Positions 1 through 8,272 of a stretch of DNA of 21,479 nt are shown in pieces (positions within the stretch are counted from its first letter, which is position 1; each line of letters opens with the position of its first letter). Made by a program: the position numbers and the translations under genes. The notes beneath the pieces were generated by a model. It saw nothing but the letters and a program-made list of their open reading frames with translations, searched no databases and was not told where the DNA came from. This DNA is from JBDSLU01 sp031407765 (GTDB lineage Bacteria > Acidobacteriota > Vicinamibacteria > Vicinamibacterales > Vicinamibacteraceae): NCBI GenBank assembly GCA_031407765.1, contig JANOIR010000303.1, forward strand, positions 1 through 21,479, given 5' to 3'.

Positions 1-1188
1 GGCGAGGCGGCCGATGTCGGTGGCACCGAGCACGCGCGCGGCGTGCTCGGTGGCGGCGATCAGCGCTTCGCGGTGCGATACCCCCATTGCCCGCCACGCC
101 TCGAGCTCCCACCAGATCGCGCCGGCCTGGAAGTGCAGCGGCGAGCCGGCGTCGCTGCCGATGGCCATCGGCAGACCGGTCTCGCGCAGCTGACGGAACT
201 TGCCCGGCAGCAGCGGCCGGAGGCGACTGGCCCGCTCGGCGTCCGCGCCGGTCAGCGCCTTGCGCGCGTTGTCGAGCACGTAGGCACGCTCCGCATCGGT
301 GAGGAACTCGAAATTGGCGGCGTCCTCGAGCAGCGTCGGCTGTCTGATGTACTCCGTGGTGCGGTAGGGAACGCCGGGCGTCGGCACGAGCACGAGGTTG
401 CGGTGGGCGCGGATCGCCGTCAGTACGTGCGCCGGGTAGGGCTCCCCGGTGCGGTCGAAGTAGTCGAGCGTGTCCGGGTTGGTCGAGAGGGCGGCGGTGA
501 TCTCGGCCGGCGTCGAGCCCGCAGCCATCAGGCGGACACCAGCCGTGCGGGCGGCGTCAGCGAGCGCCGACAGCACGTCCGGCGCGAAGCGGTCGGCGTC
601 GTGGATGGCGATCCAGTCGACGCCCGCCGCACCGGCGCGGGCCATCTTGGCCCGGGCATCCTCGGGCGTCTTCGCGCCCTGGAAGGCGGGATAGTCGCGC
701 TCGGCGGCCCCACTGAGCCCCGGCCCGCCGACCTGCACGCGTGGCAGCGGCGCGCACGCGCCGGCGGATGCAGCCTCGAGCCGCGTGGCTTCGTCGAGCG
801 TGGCGAGGTGCACCCGGCCGGACGTCACGCCGGACCGCAGCAGCTGGCGGCCAGTGATGGTCTCGACATCGGTCCGCGGCGCGCCGGCCGCCGGGGATGG
901 CAGACCACCCGGCATCGAGAAGTGCAGGTGTGCATCGACCAGGCCGGGCAGCAGCGTGTGGCCGCTGCCGTCGATGCTGCGCCCGCGATCGTCGCGAGGC
1001 GCGCCGGTCGGCTCGATCGCCGCGACGCGGCCGTTGTGGAACAGCACGTCGCGACCGGCGACGAGGCCGTCACGCGTCCAGACGGCGACGTTGCGGATCC
1101 GGATGGGCGGGGCCTCGCACTGCGCCGCCGCGGGCGGCGCCCAGATGCCCAGGACCAGCGATGCCAGGATGGTGAGGCGGACGATCAT
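1..1188 (-). CDS. Secreted amidohydrolase (imidazolonepropionase-like), 3' end beyond window
   Basis: The reverse strand from 1188 to the left edge is open for 396 codons with no stop, so the gene continues past position 1. The product starts with a typical export signal (MIVR, then a hydrophobic stretch to about residue 18, then PPAAAQ, cleavage near residue 22). A short beta region leads into the metal-binding motif GLVDAHLHFS, with His87 and His89 as likely zinc or iron ligands. Near the visible end is GSDAGSP, with Asp346 as the expected catalytic metal-binding Asp of the amidohydrolase superfamily. Known members hydrolyse cyclic amides, dipeptides or related C-N bonds; the substrate here cannot be read. 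Because of the signal peptide it probably acts in the periplasm. An in-frame ATG at 1245 would add 19 residues before the signal peptide, so 1188 is preferred. It is divergent from the methyltransferase gene at 1399. Confidence 0.85.
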   Translation of the reverse strand, partial: MIVRLTILASLVLGIWAPPAAAQCEAPPIRIRNVAVWTRDGLVAGRDVLFHNGRVAAIEPTGAPRDDRGRSIDGSGHTLLPGLVDAHLHFSMPGGLPSPAAGAPRTDVETITGRQLLRSGVTSGRVHLATLDEATRLEAASAGACAPLPRVQVGGPGLSGAAERDYPAFQGAKTPEDARAKMARAGAAGVDWIAIHDADRFAPDVLSALADAARTAGVRLMAAGSTPAEITAALSTNPDTLDYFDRTGEPYPAHVLTAIRAHRNLVLVPTPGVPYRTTEYIRQPTLLEDAANFEFLTDAERAYVLDNARKALTGADAERASRLRPLLPGKFRQLRETGLPMAIGSDAGSPLHFQAGAIWWELEAWRAMGVSHREALIAATEHAARVLGATDIGRLA

Positions 1189-1366
1189 GTCGGCGGACCC
1201 CGGGACCTCGCGCGAATTGCGCAGTCTGCCATAGTTACGAGGCATGGCTGCGCGGCCGCTTCTTCCGAGTGACGCGTTCGTGATGGCCCTTGCGGAAGGC
1301 CGATCGCCGGCGTGGGCCGGCGCCGCCCGACGAGCGCCCGTGACGCGGCACGATCCGGCTGCCAGC

Positions 1367-1397
1367 CGGCCGGGTTCCATGGTACATTTTCCGGCCG
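1367..1397 (+). promoter_or_regulatory. -10-like TACATT flanked by a CGGCCGG / CCGGCCG inverted repeat
   Basis: Seven-base arms (1367-1373 and 1391-1397) enclose TACATT at 1383-1388 and end 1 base before the GTG start of the methyltransferase. This places a possible operator across the promoter core. In GC-rich DNA such short arms can arise by chance. The rest of the 210-base divergent gap holds nothing else I can support. Confidence 0.3.
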
Positions 1398-1398
1398 A

Positions 1399-2124
1399 GT
1401 GACCCGCAACACACCCTCGCCAGACGCCAGGCTTCCGAGCCTGGCCAGTGACGCTGAAGCCGCGAAGACGTACTTCGCCAGCTTTGCCGACGACTACCAG
1501 AAGGCCTTCGTCGGAGGCGGCCGCAATCCCCTCCATGCGGTGGCGAACCGCTTCTTCCGCCGGCGGACGTTCATTCTGCGCACGCAGATCGTCGGCCGGA
1601 TGCTCGAAGAGCTGGGCGTCCGGGGCAAGGCTGTCGTCGAAATCGGCTCCGGCACCGGCGAAGTGTCGTTCGAGGCGGCGCGCCTCGGTGCGGCATCGGT
1701 GCAGGGGCTGGACATCGCCGACACGATGGTGGCCACGGCGCGGGCCGCCGCGGTCGCGCACAGCCTGCAGGATCGCGTCACGTTCGAGGTCGCCGATGTC
1801 CTGACGGCGCCGGTTCCGGCAGCCGACATGGCGCTCATCGTCGGCGTCATCGAGTACTACGCCGACCTGCCCGGACTCCTGGCACGGGTGCTGCCGCAGA
1901 TCCGGCACGCGGTGATCATCGCCGACACCCGCGGCCCGTTCTGGCGCCGCTCGATTCGCTACGGCCTGGCGCGACTGAAGCACTTTCACCTCTACTACCG
2001 CTCCCCCGACGCGGTCGCGGCGGCTATGCGGCAAGGCGGCTTCGTCGAGCGCGAACGGCACCTCGGCCACTCGTTCTCGGTGCTGTGCTTCACGCGGAGC
2101 GAAGCGACACGCGGGCCGGCCTGA
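1399..2124 (+). CDS. Class I SAM-dependent methyltransferase
   Basis: This is a 241-residue protein read from GTG 1399. The frame is open further upstream (to an ATG at 1312), but those 29 extra residues are Arg/Pro-rich and unlike the family, and a -10-like TACATT lies just before the GTG. SAM-binding motif I is VVEIGSGTGEVS (glycine motif about residues 82-87), followed by the acidic motif II residue in GLDIAD (Asp105). A VADVLTAPVP segment and a hydrophobic MALIVGVIEYYADL strand complete the Rossmann fold. The C-terminal part (YYRSPDAVAAAM, GFVERERHLGHSFSVLCF) resembles small-molecule or glycan methyltransferases rather than DNA or rRNA enzymes. The deacetylase gene starts 18 bases after its stop, probably in the same transcript, so a role in surface polysaccharide modification is a reasonable inference. 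The substrate is unknown. Confidence 0.85.
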   Translation: MTRNTPSPDARLPSLASDAEAAKTYFASFADDYQKAFVGGGRNPLHAVANRFFRRRTFILRTQIVGRMLEELGVRGKAVVEIGSGTGEVSFEAARLGAASVQGLDIADTMVATARAAAVAHSLQDRVTFEVADVLTAPVPAADMALIVGVIEYYADLPGLLARVLPQIRHAVIIADTRGPFWRRSIRYGLARLKHFHLYYRSPDAVAAAMRQGGFVERERHLGHSFSVLCFTRSEATRGPA

Positions 2125-2142
2125 TCGAGGGCGACGCCACCC

Positions 2143-3060
2143 ATGCCCTCCGGTCATCAACTCGCGGTCTCGGTGGACCTCGAAGAGTGGTTCCACTCGC
2201 GCCGCTGGATTGATGGGCAGCAGTCGCAGGAAGTGCCCGACACGGGCGACGTGCTGCGCCGGATCTACGGCCAGTCGACGCCGATCGGGGAAGTCGTCGC
2301 TCCGACGCGGCGCCTGCTGGACATCTTCGACGAGCACCGCTGCAAGGTCACCTTCTTCGTCCTCGGCGAGATCGCCCTCTGGTACCCCGACCTGGTGCGC
2401 GAGATCGCCGCTCGCGGGCACGAGATTGCTTCGCACGGCATGCGGCACGTCGACATCCCGGTGCTCGGGCCCGAGCGCTTCAGCCGTGAGCTGGGCGAAT
2501 CGCTCGAGCTGCTCGAGCGGCTGACCGGACGGCGGCCGATCGGCTACCGCGCCCCCAACCTCGTCTACCCGGCGTGGGCGACGAAGGTGCTGGAAAATCA
2601 CGGCATCGTCTACGACTCCTCCGTGTGCGCGTCGCGGTCGGTCGGCGGCAAATACAAGGGCTGGGCCAACGCGCCGCTGACGCCGTACCACCCGAGCTAC
2701 GCGCACGAAGCGTCACGCGGCGACGCCCGTCTCGTCGAAGTGCCGCTGCCGTCGTTCCCGTTGATCAAGATCGCGGCTGGTTCCAGCATCTTCTCGCGCG
2801 TGGTCGGCTACCACTGGACGAACATCGCCTTGCGCACGCGCGTTCGCAGCGGCGACACGGGGTACTACCTGCATCCCTGGGAGCTGGCGGAGCGCCCCAG
2901 GACCGAGGGCCACTGGCTGCGCAACCGGATCTTCCTGCGCCGGACCGGCCGGTGGATGGACGCGAAGCTGCGCCGCATCCTGCGCAACTTCGCCGGCCGC
3001 GTCGCCACCGTCGGCAGCGTCGCCGCACGGTTCGAGGCGCAGACCGGGCCGCCGCGATAG
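2143..3060 (+). CDS. Polysaccharide deacetylase (NodB-type, similar to exopolysaccharide/PEP-CTERM-locus members)
   Basis: This 305-residue protein removes acetyl groups from polysaccharide, by family assignment. The NodB fold is visible in order: the start motif SVDLEEWFH with Asp12 as catalytic base or metal ligand; TFFVLGEIA; HEIASHGMRH, where His98 and His102 form the H-x3-H metal site; GYRAPN, the usual Arg-Ala-Pro motif 3; and YYLHPWEL with His244 as the likely motif 5 histidine. The SVDLEEWFH and YYLHPWEL motifs recall deacetylases found at exopolysaccharide and PEP-CTERM/exosortase loci, but no exosortase gene is visible here. No signal peptide or membrane segment is seen, so it is either cytoplasmic or exported by another route. 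A weak GAGG lies 12 bases before ATG 2143. The gene follows the methyltransferase closely and ends 7 bases before the stop of the convergent DinB gene. Confidence 0.88.
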   Translation: MPSGHQLAVSVDLEEWFHSRRWIDGQQSQEVPDTGDVLRRIYGQSTPIGEVVAPTRRLLDIFDEHRCKVTFFVLGEIALWYPDLVREIAARGHEIASHGMRHVDIPVLGPERFSRELGESLELLERLTGRRPIGYRAPNLVYPAWATKVLENHGIVYDSSVCASRSVGGKYKGWANAPLTPYHPSYAHEASRGDARLVEVPLPSFPLIKIAAGSSIFSRVVGYHWTNIALRTRVRSGDTGYYLHPWELAERPRTEGHWLRNRIFLRRTGRWMDAKLRRILRNFAGRVATVGSVAARFEAQTGPPR

Positions 3061-3067
3061 CGTACCG

Positions 3068-3646
3068 CTACCTCGGGAAGCCGGGCAGCTCGGTCACCCG
3101 CCGCGCCTGCTCGACATGGCGCCGCTCGTGCGCGACGATCAGCCGCCAGCCGTCGAGCACGCTGTAGGTGATCACCTGCAGAAACGGCGAGATCATGATC
3201 AGGCGGGCCGCGCGCTCGTCGAGCTGCCCGACCTTCCCGACCAGCTCGCGCTGCTGGCTGATGAAGCGCGCGACGATGCCCGGATCGATCGCGCTGGCGG
3301 TCGGCTGTGATTGCCGCGGTGCCTTGAACTTGCGCGTTCCGCCCGGCGCCTGCGATCGGATCAGCATCCGGCCGATCAGGCCGGGCCAGAGCGGCAGCCG
3401 CTGCCACAGCGTGCGCGGACGCGCGCGGCCGACGGCCGCGGCGGCGGCGTCGACCATGTCCTGGTTTGCCCGGCGCAGATGATCGAAGCACTGCGCGACG
3501 CTCCAGCGCGTGGCGTCGGGCCGCCAGTTCAACTGCCGTGACTCCAGCGTGACGAACGTCGCCTGGACGTCGTGCACGATGACCTCGAGCTCGGACTGGA
3601 TCTGGGCAATCGTCAGCGTGGTGTAGTCCATGGGCTTGTCCCCCAT
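3068..3646 (-). CDS. DinB-family putative metal-dependent protein
   Basis: This is a 192-residue protein read from ATG 3646; a second in-frame ATG at 3631 (MDYTTLTIAQ) is equally possible. The frame stays open upstream, but that extension would overlap the YfhO gene and is Ala/Arg-rich. The four-helix DinB/YfiT pattern is recognisable: an N-terminal helix, WSVAQCFDHLRRANQ with His56, and a C-terminal AHERRHVEQ with His173 and His177. These form the His/H-x3-H metal triad of the family. Known members are bacillithiol-, mycothiol- or glutathione-dependent transferases or uncharacterised; no substrate can be assigned. It lies convergent to the deacetylase and divergent from YfhO, with its start only 15 bases from the YfhO start. 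A Pro-Arg-rich segment around residues 86-120 is a longer loop than usual for DinB proteins. Confidence 0.82.
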   Translation of the reverse strand: MGDKPMDYTTLTIAQIQSELEVIVHDVQATFVTLESRQLNWRPDATRWSVAQCFDHLRRANQDMVDAAAAAVGRARPRTLWQRLPLWPGLIGRMLIRSQAPGGTRKFKAPRQSQPTASAIDPGIVARFISQQRELVGKVGQLDERAARLIMISPFLQVITYSVLDGWRLIVAHERRHVEQARRVTELPGFPR

Positions 3647-3648
3647 CC

Positions 3649-3654
3649 TATAAT
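3649..3654 (+). promoter_or_regulatory. Consensus -10 hexamer (TATAAT) for the YfhO gene
   Basis: A perfect TATAAT ends 6 bases before the TTG start of the YfhO gene. A transcription start 6-7 bases downstream would fall on or next to the start codon, so the mRNA would be leaderless or nearly so. No convincing -35 element is seen at the usual spacing. The same bases read on the other strand (ATTATAGG) are a much poorer match and lie just upstream of the divergent DinB gene. Confidence 0.5.
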
Positions 3655-3660
3655 CCCCCG

Positions 3661-5730
3661 TTGTCAGCACCGCGGCAGAACTCGACGAGCCGGTGGCTGG
3701 CCGCCCTGACGCTGGCCTGCAGCGCCGCTCTCCTGGCGCCGCTCGCGCGGCCACTGGTGACCGGCCGGGTCTTCGTCTACAACGACCTGGTGTGGTTCAC
3801 GCTGCCGATGCGGTACCTCTACCAGGAGGCGCTGCGGGCGGGCGACACCGTGTTGTGGACACCGTCGGTCTTCGCCGGCTTCTATGCCCATGGCGAGGGC
3901 CAGACCGGCCTCTTTCACCCGTTTCATCAGCTCCTGTATCGGCTGCTGCCGCTGGGCGTCGCGTTGAACGTCGAGCTGATCGCCAGCTATGTCGTGGCAT
4001 TCGCCGGCATGGCGTGGCTGCTGCGGCGCCTGCAGTGCGGTCAAACGGCGGCGCTGGTCGGCGCCATGCTGTTCGCCTTCAGCGGCTTCAACCTCCTCCA
4101 CTACCATCACGTGAACATGGTCGCCGTCGTGGCGCACATGCCGTGGCTGCTGGCGGCGGCCGACGGAATCATCGCCGGGGATCGGCGCGAGGCGAGGCGG
4201 CTGGCGTTCGCCGGGATGGCGGCGATCCTCGGTTCGCAGCTCCTGCTCGGGTTCCCCCAGGCGGTCTGGTGGAGCATGCTGGCGCTCGCCGCCTTCGCGC
4301 TGTGGCGCGCGGCGGAGCTGCGCCGATGGTGGCGCCTGCCGGTGTGCGGCGGCGCCGTCGCGTTGGGCATCCTGCTCGGCGGCATCCAGCTGCTCCCCAC
4401 CGCCGACGCCGCGGTGCACTCCATGCGTGCCGCGGCGACGCCGGAGTTCGCGCTCGGCTTCTCCCTGCACCCGTGGAACCTCGTGCAGCTCTGGTCGCCG
4501 TACTTCATCGCCGGCGACGCCTACAGCGCCGACGGCGACTACATGTGGTTCCACGAGTTCGGCATCTATTCCGGCGCCATTCTGCCGGTGGCGCTGGCCT
4601 GGGTCTGGATGCGCCGCGGCGCCGTGCCCGAACGGCGGGGGCTGATCGCCGTGATCACCGCCGGCGCGGTGGTGGCGCTCGCCCTCGCCCTCGGACGCTA
4701 TGGCGGTGTCGCCGCCCTCCTCACGGAGCTGCCCGTCATCGGATCGCTGCGCGTTCCGGCCCGCTACGTCCTGCTGGCGCAGTTCGGGCTGGCGATCCTC
4801 GCGGCCCTCATGGTGGACGACCTGCTGGCCATCGCCGACGGGCGCCGCCCCCGGCCGGCGCGTGGGACGCTCGCGTTGTGGATCCCCGCGGCACTCGCCA
4901 TCGTCACGACGGCCGCGCTGAACGCCCGGCTGCTGCCCTTCGGCTCAGACCTGGCCGCGAGCGTCCGCGCCGCCGCCCCGGGGGTGGCCGTCGTCGTCCT
5001 GGTCACGGCGCTGGTCGCCGTCGCCGCACGGGGACGGCGCTGGGCGGTTGCCGTCCTGGTCGCGGTCACGGCTGCCGATCTCGGCACCTACGGCATCAGC
5101 TTCGTCTATCGCGAGCCGCCCAGGAGGATCCGCGAGCTGATCGCGGCTGTTCCGCTGGCGCCTGAATCTCCAGCCGACGCCTACGCCGCGGCGCCGGCGC
5201 ACGGTTCGTACCGCTCGAACCTGCTCGTCATGCGCGGCTACCGTCTCTCGAACGGCTACGTCGGCCTGTTTCCCGCCACACGGCATCCGCTCGACAGCGA
5301 CGCCGCGCTGCACCTCGCCGGCACCCGCTGGATCTTCACCCAGGAGGGCGACCGGCATCCGGTGACGGGCAGCGTGGACCGCATCCGCGTCGTCGACGAG
5401 CACGACCGGCCGGCGACCGGAGACGCGGTCCTGACGGTCGATCGCCCGGGGCGGCTCGCCGTCCGCGTCGAGGCGCCGGGCCCGCGGGTCGTGGCGCTGA
5501 CGGAGCGGTTCCACGACGGCTGGTCGGCGACGGCGGCCGGCCTGCCGCTGCAGACGGTGCGGGTCGAGGGCGACTTCCTCGGCGTCGTGGTCGGCGCCGG
5601 CGTCCACCGCATCCACCTTCGCTTCCGGCCGCGCAGCTTCGTGTGGGGCTCGATCGCCTCCGCGATCGGCGTCGCGCTGCTCGCCGGCATCTGGGTCCTG
5701 TGGCCGAAACGACCTGTCGGGGCCTCGTGA
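3661..5730 (+). CDS. YfhO-type polytopic membrane protein
   Basis: This 689-residue membrane protein has about a dozen hydrophobic segments. They begin at residues 12-32 (LAALTLACSAALLAPLA), repeat through about residue 480, and end with a C-terminal helix at about 660-683 (SIASAIGVALLAGIWVLW). The first large outer loop has the YfhO signature (YNDLVWFTLP, then GEGQTGLFHP), similar to GT-C-like glycolipid glycosyltransferases. Between about 490 and 655 there is a soluble beta-rich domain ending VVALTERFHDGWSA and IHLRFRPRSF, as in other YfhO proteins. Family members such as Bacillus YfhO take part in lipoteichoic acid glycosylation; the role here is inferred as surface glycan or glycolipid assembly. 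The start is TTG at 3661, because no ATG or GTG precedes the first membrane segment in frame, with TATAAT just upstream. It ends 4 bases from the stop of the convergent kinase gene. Confidence 0.8.
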   Translation: MSAPRQNSTSRWLAALTLACSAALLAPLARPLVTGRVFVYNDLVWFTLPMRYLYQEALRAGDTVLWTPSVFAGFYAHGEGQTGLFHPFHQLLYRLLPLGVALNVELIASYVVAFAGMAWLLRRLQCGQTAALVGAMLFAFSGFNLLHYHHVNMVAVVAHMPWLLAAADGIIAGDRREARRLAFAGMAAILGSQLLLGFPQAVWWSMLALAAFALWRAAELRRWWRLPVCGGAVALGILLGGIQLLPTADAAVHSMRAAATPEFALGFSLHPWNLVQLWSPYFIAGDAYSADGDYMWFHEFGIYSGAILPVALAWVWMRRGAVPERRGLIAVITAGAVVALALALGRYGGVAALLTELPVIGSLRVPARYVLLAQFGLAILAALMVDDLLAIADGRRPRPARGTLALWIPAALAIVTTAALNARLLPFGSDLAASVRAAAPGVAVVVLVTALVAVAARGRRWAVAVLVAVTAADLGTYGISFVYREPPRRIRELIAAVPLAPESPADAYAAAPAHGSYRSNLLVMRGYRLSNGYVGLFPATRHPLDSDAALHLAGTRWIFTQEGDRHPVTGSVDRIRVVDEHDRPATGDAVLTVDRPGRLAVRVEAPGPRVVALTERFHDGWSATAAGLPLQTVRVEGDFLGVVVGAGVHRIHLRFRPRSFVWGSIASAIGVALLAGIWVLWPKRPVGAS

Positions 5731-5734
5731 ATCG

Positions 5735-8203
5735 TCACGGCTGCGTGACGCCGAGCGCGTGCGCCGCGGCGCCGTTGCCGGTGGCGCGATACACCGCGGC
5801 AAGCGCCTGCGCCGTACGCGCCGTCTCCGGATGGCCGGCACCGAGCAGCTTGACGCGCATCTGGTGCGCCTGCGCCAGCAAGGGCTCGGCCTCCGGGAAG
5901 CGCTTGCGATCGGCGAGCGACTGTCCGCGCGCATGCAGCCCGCTGGCGATGTCCGGGTGTTCGGGACCGAGCGACTTCACGCGGATGCCGTGGATCCTGG
6001 TGAAGATCGCGTCGGCCTCGGCGTCCTTGCCGAGCCGCGACAGCGCACCGGCCAGCGACATCTGCACGGCGAGCGCGGTCGGATGATCGCCGGGCAGCCG
6101 CTTCACGGCCGCGGCCACGCTTTCGCGCAGCACCGGCTCGGCCTCGCGCGGACGCCCTGAGCGCACGAGCAGCGCACCAAGGTTGTTGAGCGCGACGATC
6201 GTGCTCGGGTGATCGTCGCCGAGCAGGCGCCGGCGGAGCGCCAGCACTTCGCGCGCCAGCGGCTCGGCCTCTGCGTAGCGTTGCTGCCGTTGCAGGATCG
6301 TGCTCAGGTTGTTGAGGCTGGTGGCGATGGCCGGATGGGTGTCGCCGAACAGCTGGCGACGCATCTCCAGGGCCTCGCGGTGCAGCCGGGAGGCGTCTTC
6401 GTAGCGGCCGCGGTTGTCGTAGGCCACGGCCAGGTTGTTCAGTCCGAGCGCGATGCGCGGGTGCCGGGCGCCAAAGGCGCGGCGGAGGATGGCCAGCGAC
6501 TCGGCGTGGCGACGCTCCATCTCGGCGAAGTCACCGGTGTGCGAGGCGACGAAGGCCAGCGCGCTCAGGTTCTCGGCGATCGCCGGATCGTCGGGCTTCA
6601 GGACGCGGCGGCGGATGGCCAGGGCCTCGTCGAGGAGGGCCTTGGCCTTCACGCGATCGTTCTGGCTGGCGAGCGCGGCGCCCAGCAGCCCGAGATCCTC
6701 GGCCGCCGCCGCGCTCTCGCGGCCGGAGGTGGCTTCGTGGATGGCGAGCGCCTCGGTAACCGCCGTGGCCGCCTCCGGCAAGCGGCCCTGCAGGATCAGC
6801 AGATCGCCGAGGTGGGTCAGCGAATCGCCGACCGCGGCATGCCTCGACCCCAGCACGCGCCGCCGTATCGCCAAGGCCCGGTCGAGCAGCGGGCGCGCCT
6901 CGCCGAAGCGGCCGAGGCTCTGGTAGACGCGGCCGATCACGTCGAGCAGCTGCGCCTGCGTCTCGGGTTGCGCGGAGAGGCTGTCGACGCGGGCGACGCC
7001 GGTGGCGAGGAGCTCCTTGGCCGTGATGGTGTCGCCGCGGGTTTCGCTCGGATCGCTGGCCTGAAACATGCGGACGAGGAAGGCGGTCACCTCCTCGGCG
7101 GTCGCCTGCGCGGCCCGGGCGCGATCGCGCTCGGCCGCCACCTGCCGCGATTGCATGGTGACGGTCACCGCATAGATCGCGAGCAGGACGAGAAAGACCA
7201 GCGCGGCGGCGACGGCGGGCCAGCGCCGGCGCACGAACTTGCCGATGCGATACGCCGCCGACTCGTCCCGCGCCAGGATCGGCTGGTCGGCGAGGTAGCG
7301 ATCGAGATCGGCGGCGAGCGCGTCGGCCGAGGCGTAGCGGCGCGCCGGATCCTTGCGCGTGGCGACGCCGACGATGCGATCGAGATCGCCGCGCAGCGCC
7401 CGCCGCAGGCGCGACGGCGTGGTGCCGCGGGCCGTGGCCGCAGCGGCGGCCCGGTCGGCGTGCGGCGACTGGCGCGGGTCGACCTCCTCGCTCGGCCGCG
7501 CCACCTCGGTGCGCACGATGATCCGCTCGATCTCCGGGATGCTGAGCCCGTCGGCCTCCTGCGCCCGCGTCCCGGTCAGCAGCTCGAACAGCAGCAGGCC
7601 GAGCACGTAGACGTCGGTCGCCGTGGTGACGAAGGCGCCGGTCACCTGCTCCGGGCTGGCGTAGGCCGGCGTCATCAGTCGGACCCCGGGCCCGGTCATC
7701 TGTGTCGTCCGATCCGGGTCGAGCTCGACCAGCTTGGCGATGCCGAAATCGAGCAGCTTCACCACGCCGATGTGGGTGACGAAGATGTTGGAGGGCTTGA
7801 GGTCGCGATGGACGACCAGGTTGTGGTGGGCGTGGGCGACGGCGCGGGCGACGTTGCGGAGCAGCGCCACGCGATGACGGACCGACAGCCGATGCTGATC
7901 GCAGTACTGGTCGATCGGCAGGCCCGAGACGTACTCCATCACCAGGTAGGGGCGATGGTCGTCGGTGACACCGGCGTCGATCAGCCGGGCGATATTGGGG
8001 TGCTCGAGCGTGGCCAGGATCTGTCGCTCGGAGGCGAAGCGGCGGGCCTGGTCCTCGTCGATGCCGCGGCGCAGCAGCTTGACCGCGGCGTGGGCCGGCT
8101 CGCCGCCGTCCTCCCGCTGCGCCAGGTAGACGAGGCCCATCCCGCCGGACGCGATGTGCGAGATCAGGCGATACGAACCGGCGTGCGTCGGCGCGTCTGG
8201 CAT
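5735..8203 (-). CDS. Membrane-anchored serine/threonine protein kinase with C-terminal TPR repeats
   Basis: This 822-residue protein has three parts. Residues 10-310 are a complete Hanks-type kinase: glycine loop IASGGMGLVY, Lys42 (AAVKLL), Glu59, catalytic loop HRDLKPSN with Asp134, DFG at 152-154, and YASPEQ in the activation segment. All key residues are present, so it should be active. Residues 329-348 (after the Arg-rich RRRWP) form one membrane helix. Residues from about 415 to 815 are tandem TPR or kinesin-light-chain-like units of about 42 residues, marked by repeated ALAIRRRVLG, GDTHPAIATSLNNL and GDDHPSTIVALNNL. The TPR tail is predicted to be extracytoplasmic and could sense a protein partner. 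This layout is common in Acidobacteriota. ATG 8203 is chosen because the kinase fold starts at residue 10. A TATACT hexamer lies about 45 bases upstream. Substrates are unknown. Confidence 0.93.
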   Translation of the reverse strand: MPDAPTHAGSYRLISHIASGGMGLVYLAQREDGGEPAHAAVKLLRRGIDEDQARRFASERQILATLEHPNIARLIDAGVTDDHRPYLVMEYVSGLPIDQYCDQHRLSVRHRVALLRNVARAVAHAHHNLVVHRDLKPSNIFVTHIGVVKLLDFGIAKLVELDPDRTTQMTGPGVRLMTPAYASPEQVTGAFVTTATDVYVLGLLLFELLTGTRAQEADGLSIPEIERIIVRTEVARPSEEVDPRQSPHADRAAAAATARGTTPSRLRRALRGDLDRIVGVATRKDPARRYASADALAADLDRYLADQPILARDESAAYRIGKFVRRRWPAVAAALVFLVLLAIYAVTVTMQSRQVAAERDRARAAQATAEEVTAFLVRMFQASDPSETRGDTITAKELLATGVARVDSLSAQPETQAQLLDVIGRVYQSLGRFGEARPLLDRALAIRRRVLGSRHAAVGDSLTHLGDLLILQGRLPEAATAVTEALAIHEATSGRESAAAAEDLGLLGAALASQNDRVKAKALLDEALAIRRRVLKPDDPAIAENLSALAFVASHTGDFAEMERRHAESLAILRRAFGARHPRIALGLNNLAVAYDNRGRYEDASRLHREALEMRRQLFGDTHPAIATSLNNLSTILQRQQRYAEAEPLAREVLALRRRLLGDDHPSTIVALNNLGALLVRSGRPREAEPVLRESVAAAVKRLPGDHPTALAVQMSLAGALSRLGKDAEADAIFTRIHGIRVKSLGPEHPDIASGLHARGQSLADRKRFPEAEPLLAQAHQMRVKLLGAGHPETARTAQALAAVYRATGNGAAAHALGVTQP

Positions 8204-8247
8204 CCGGGGGGTCCGGCGGAGACGGGAAACGGGCGGGGACCTGCGAG

Positions 8248-8253
8248 AGTATA
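8248..8253 (-). promoter_or_regulatory. -10 hexamer (TATACT) for the kinase gene
   Basis: On the minus strand the sequence reads TATACT, one base from the consensus. Transcription would start about 38 bases before ATG 8203. It overlaps the TATGAT that serves the cupin gene on the other strand, so the two promoters may compete. No clear -35 element is visible. Confidence 0.4.
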
Positions 8254-8257
8254 TGAT
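8252..8257 (+). promoter_or_regulatory. -10 hexamer (TATGAT) for the cupin operon
   Basis: TATGAT lies 15 bases before ATG 8273, giving a leader of roughly 9 bases with no Shine-Dalgarno. It is the only AT-rich patch in the 69-base divergent gap and overlaps the minus-strand TATACT. It probably drives the cupin, UPF0261, TIM-barrel and 1220-residue genes as one transcript. Confidence 0.45.
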
Positions 8258-8272
8258 TTCGTCCCACCCGCT

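Noticed and set aside
43..1272. Long plus-strand open frame at the left end
   Set aside because: It is the mirror of the minus-strand amidohydrolase, which has a signal peptide and metal motifs; the plus frame has none.
5728..5740. Terminator between the convergent YfhO and kinase genes
   Set aside because: Only 4 bases separate the stops and no hairpin with a U-tract is present.
6209..8272. Plus-strand open frame upstream of the cupin
   Set aside because: It is antisense to the kinase gene; only the last 139 codons from 8273 read as a real protein (cupin).
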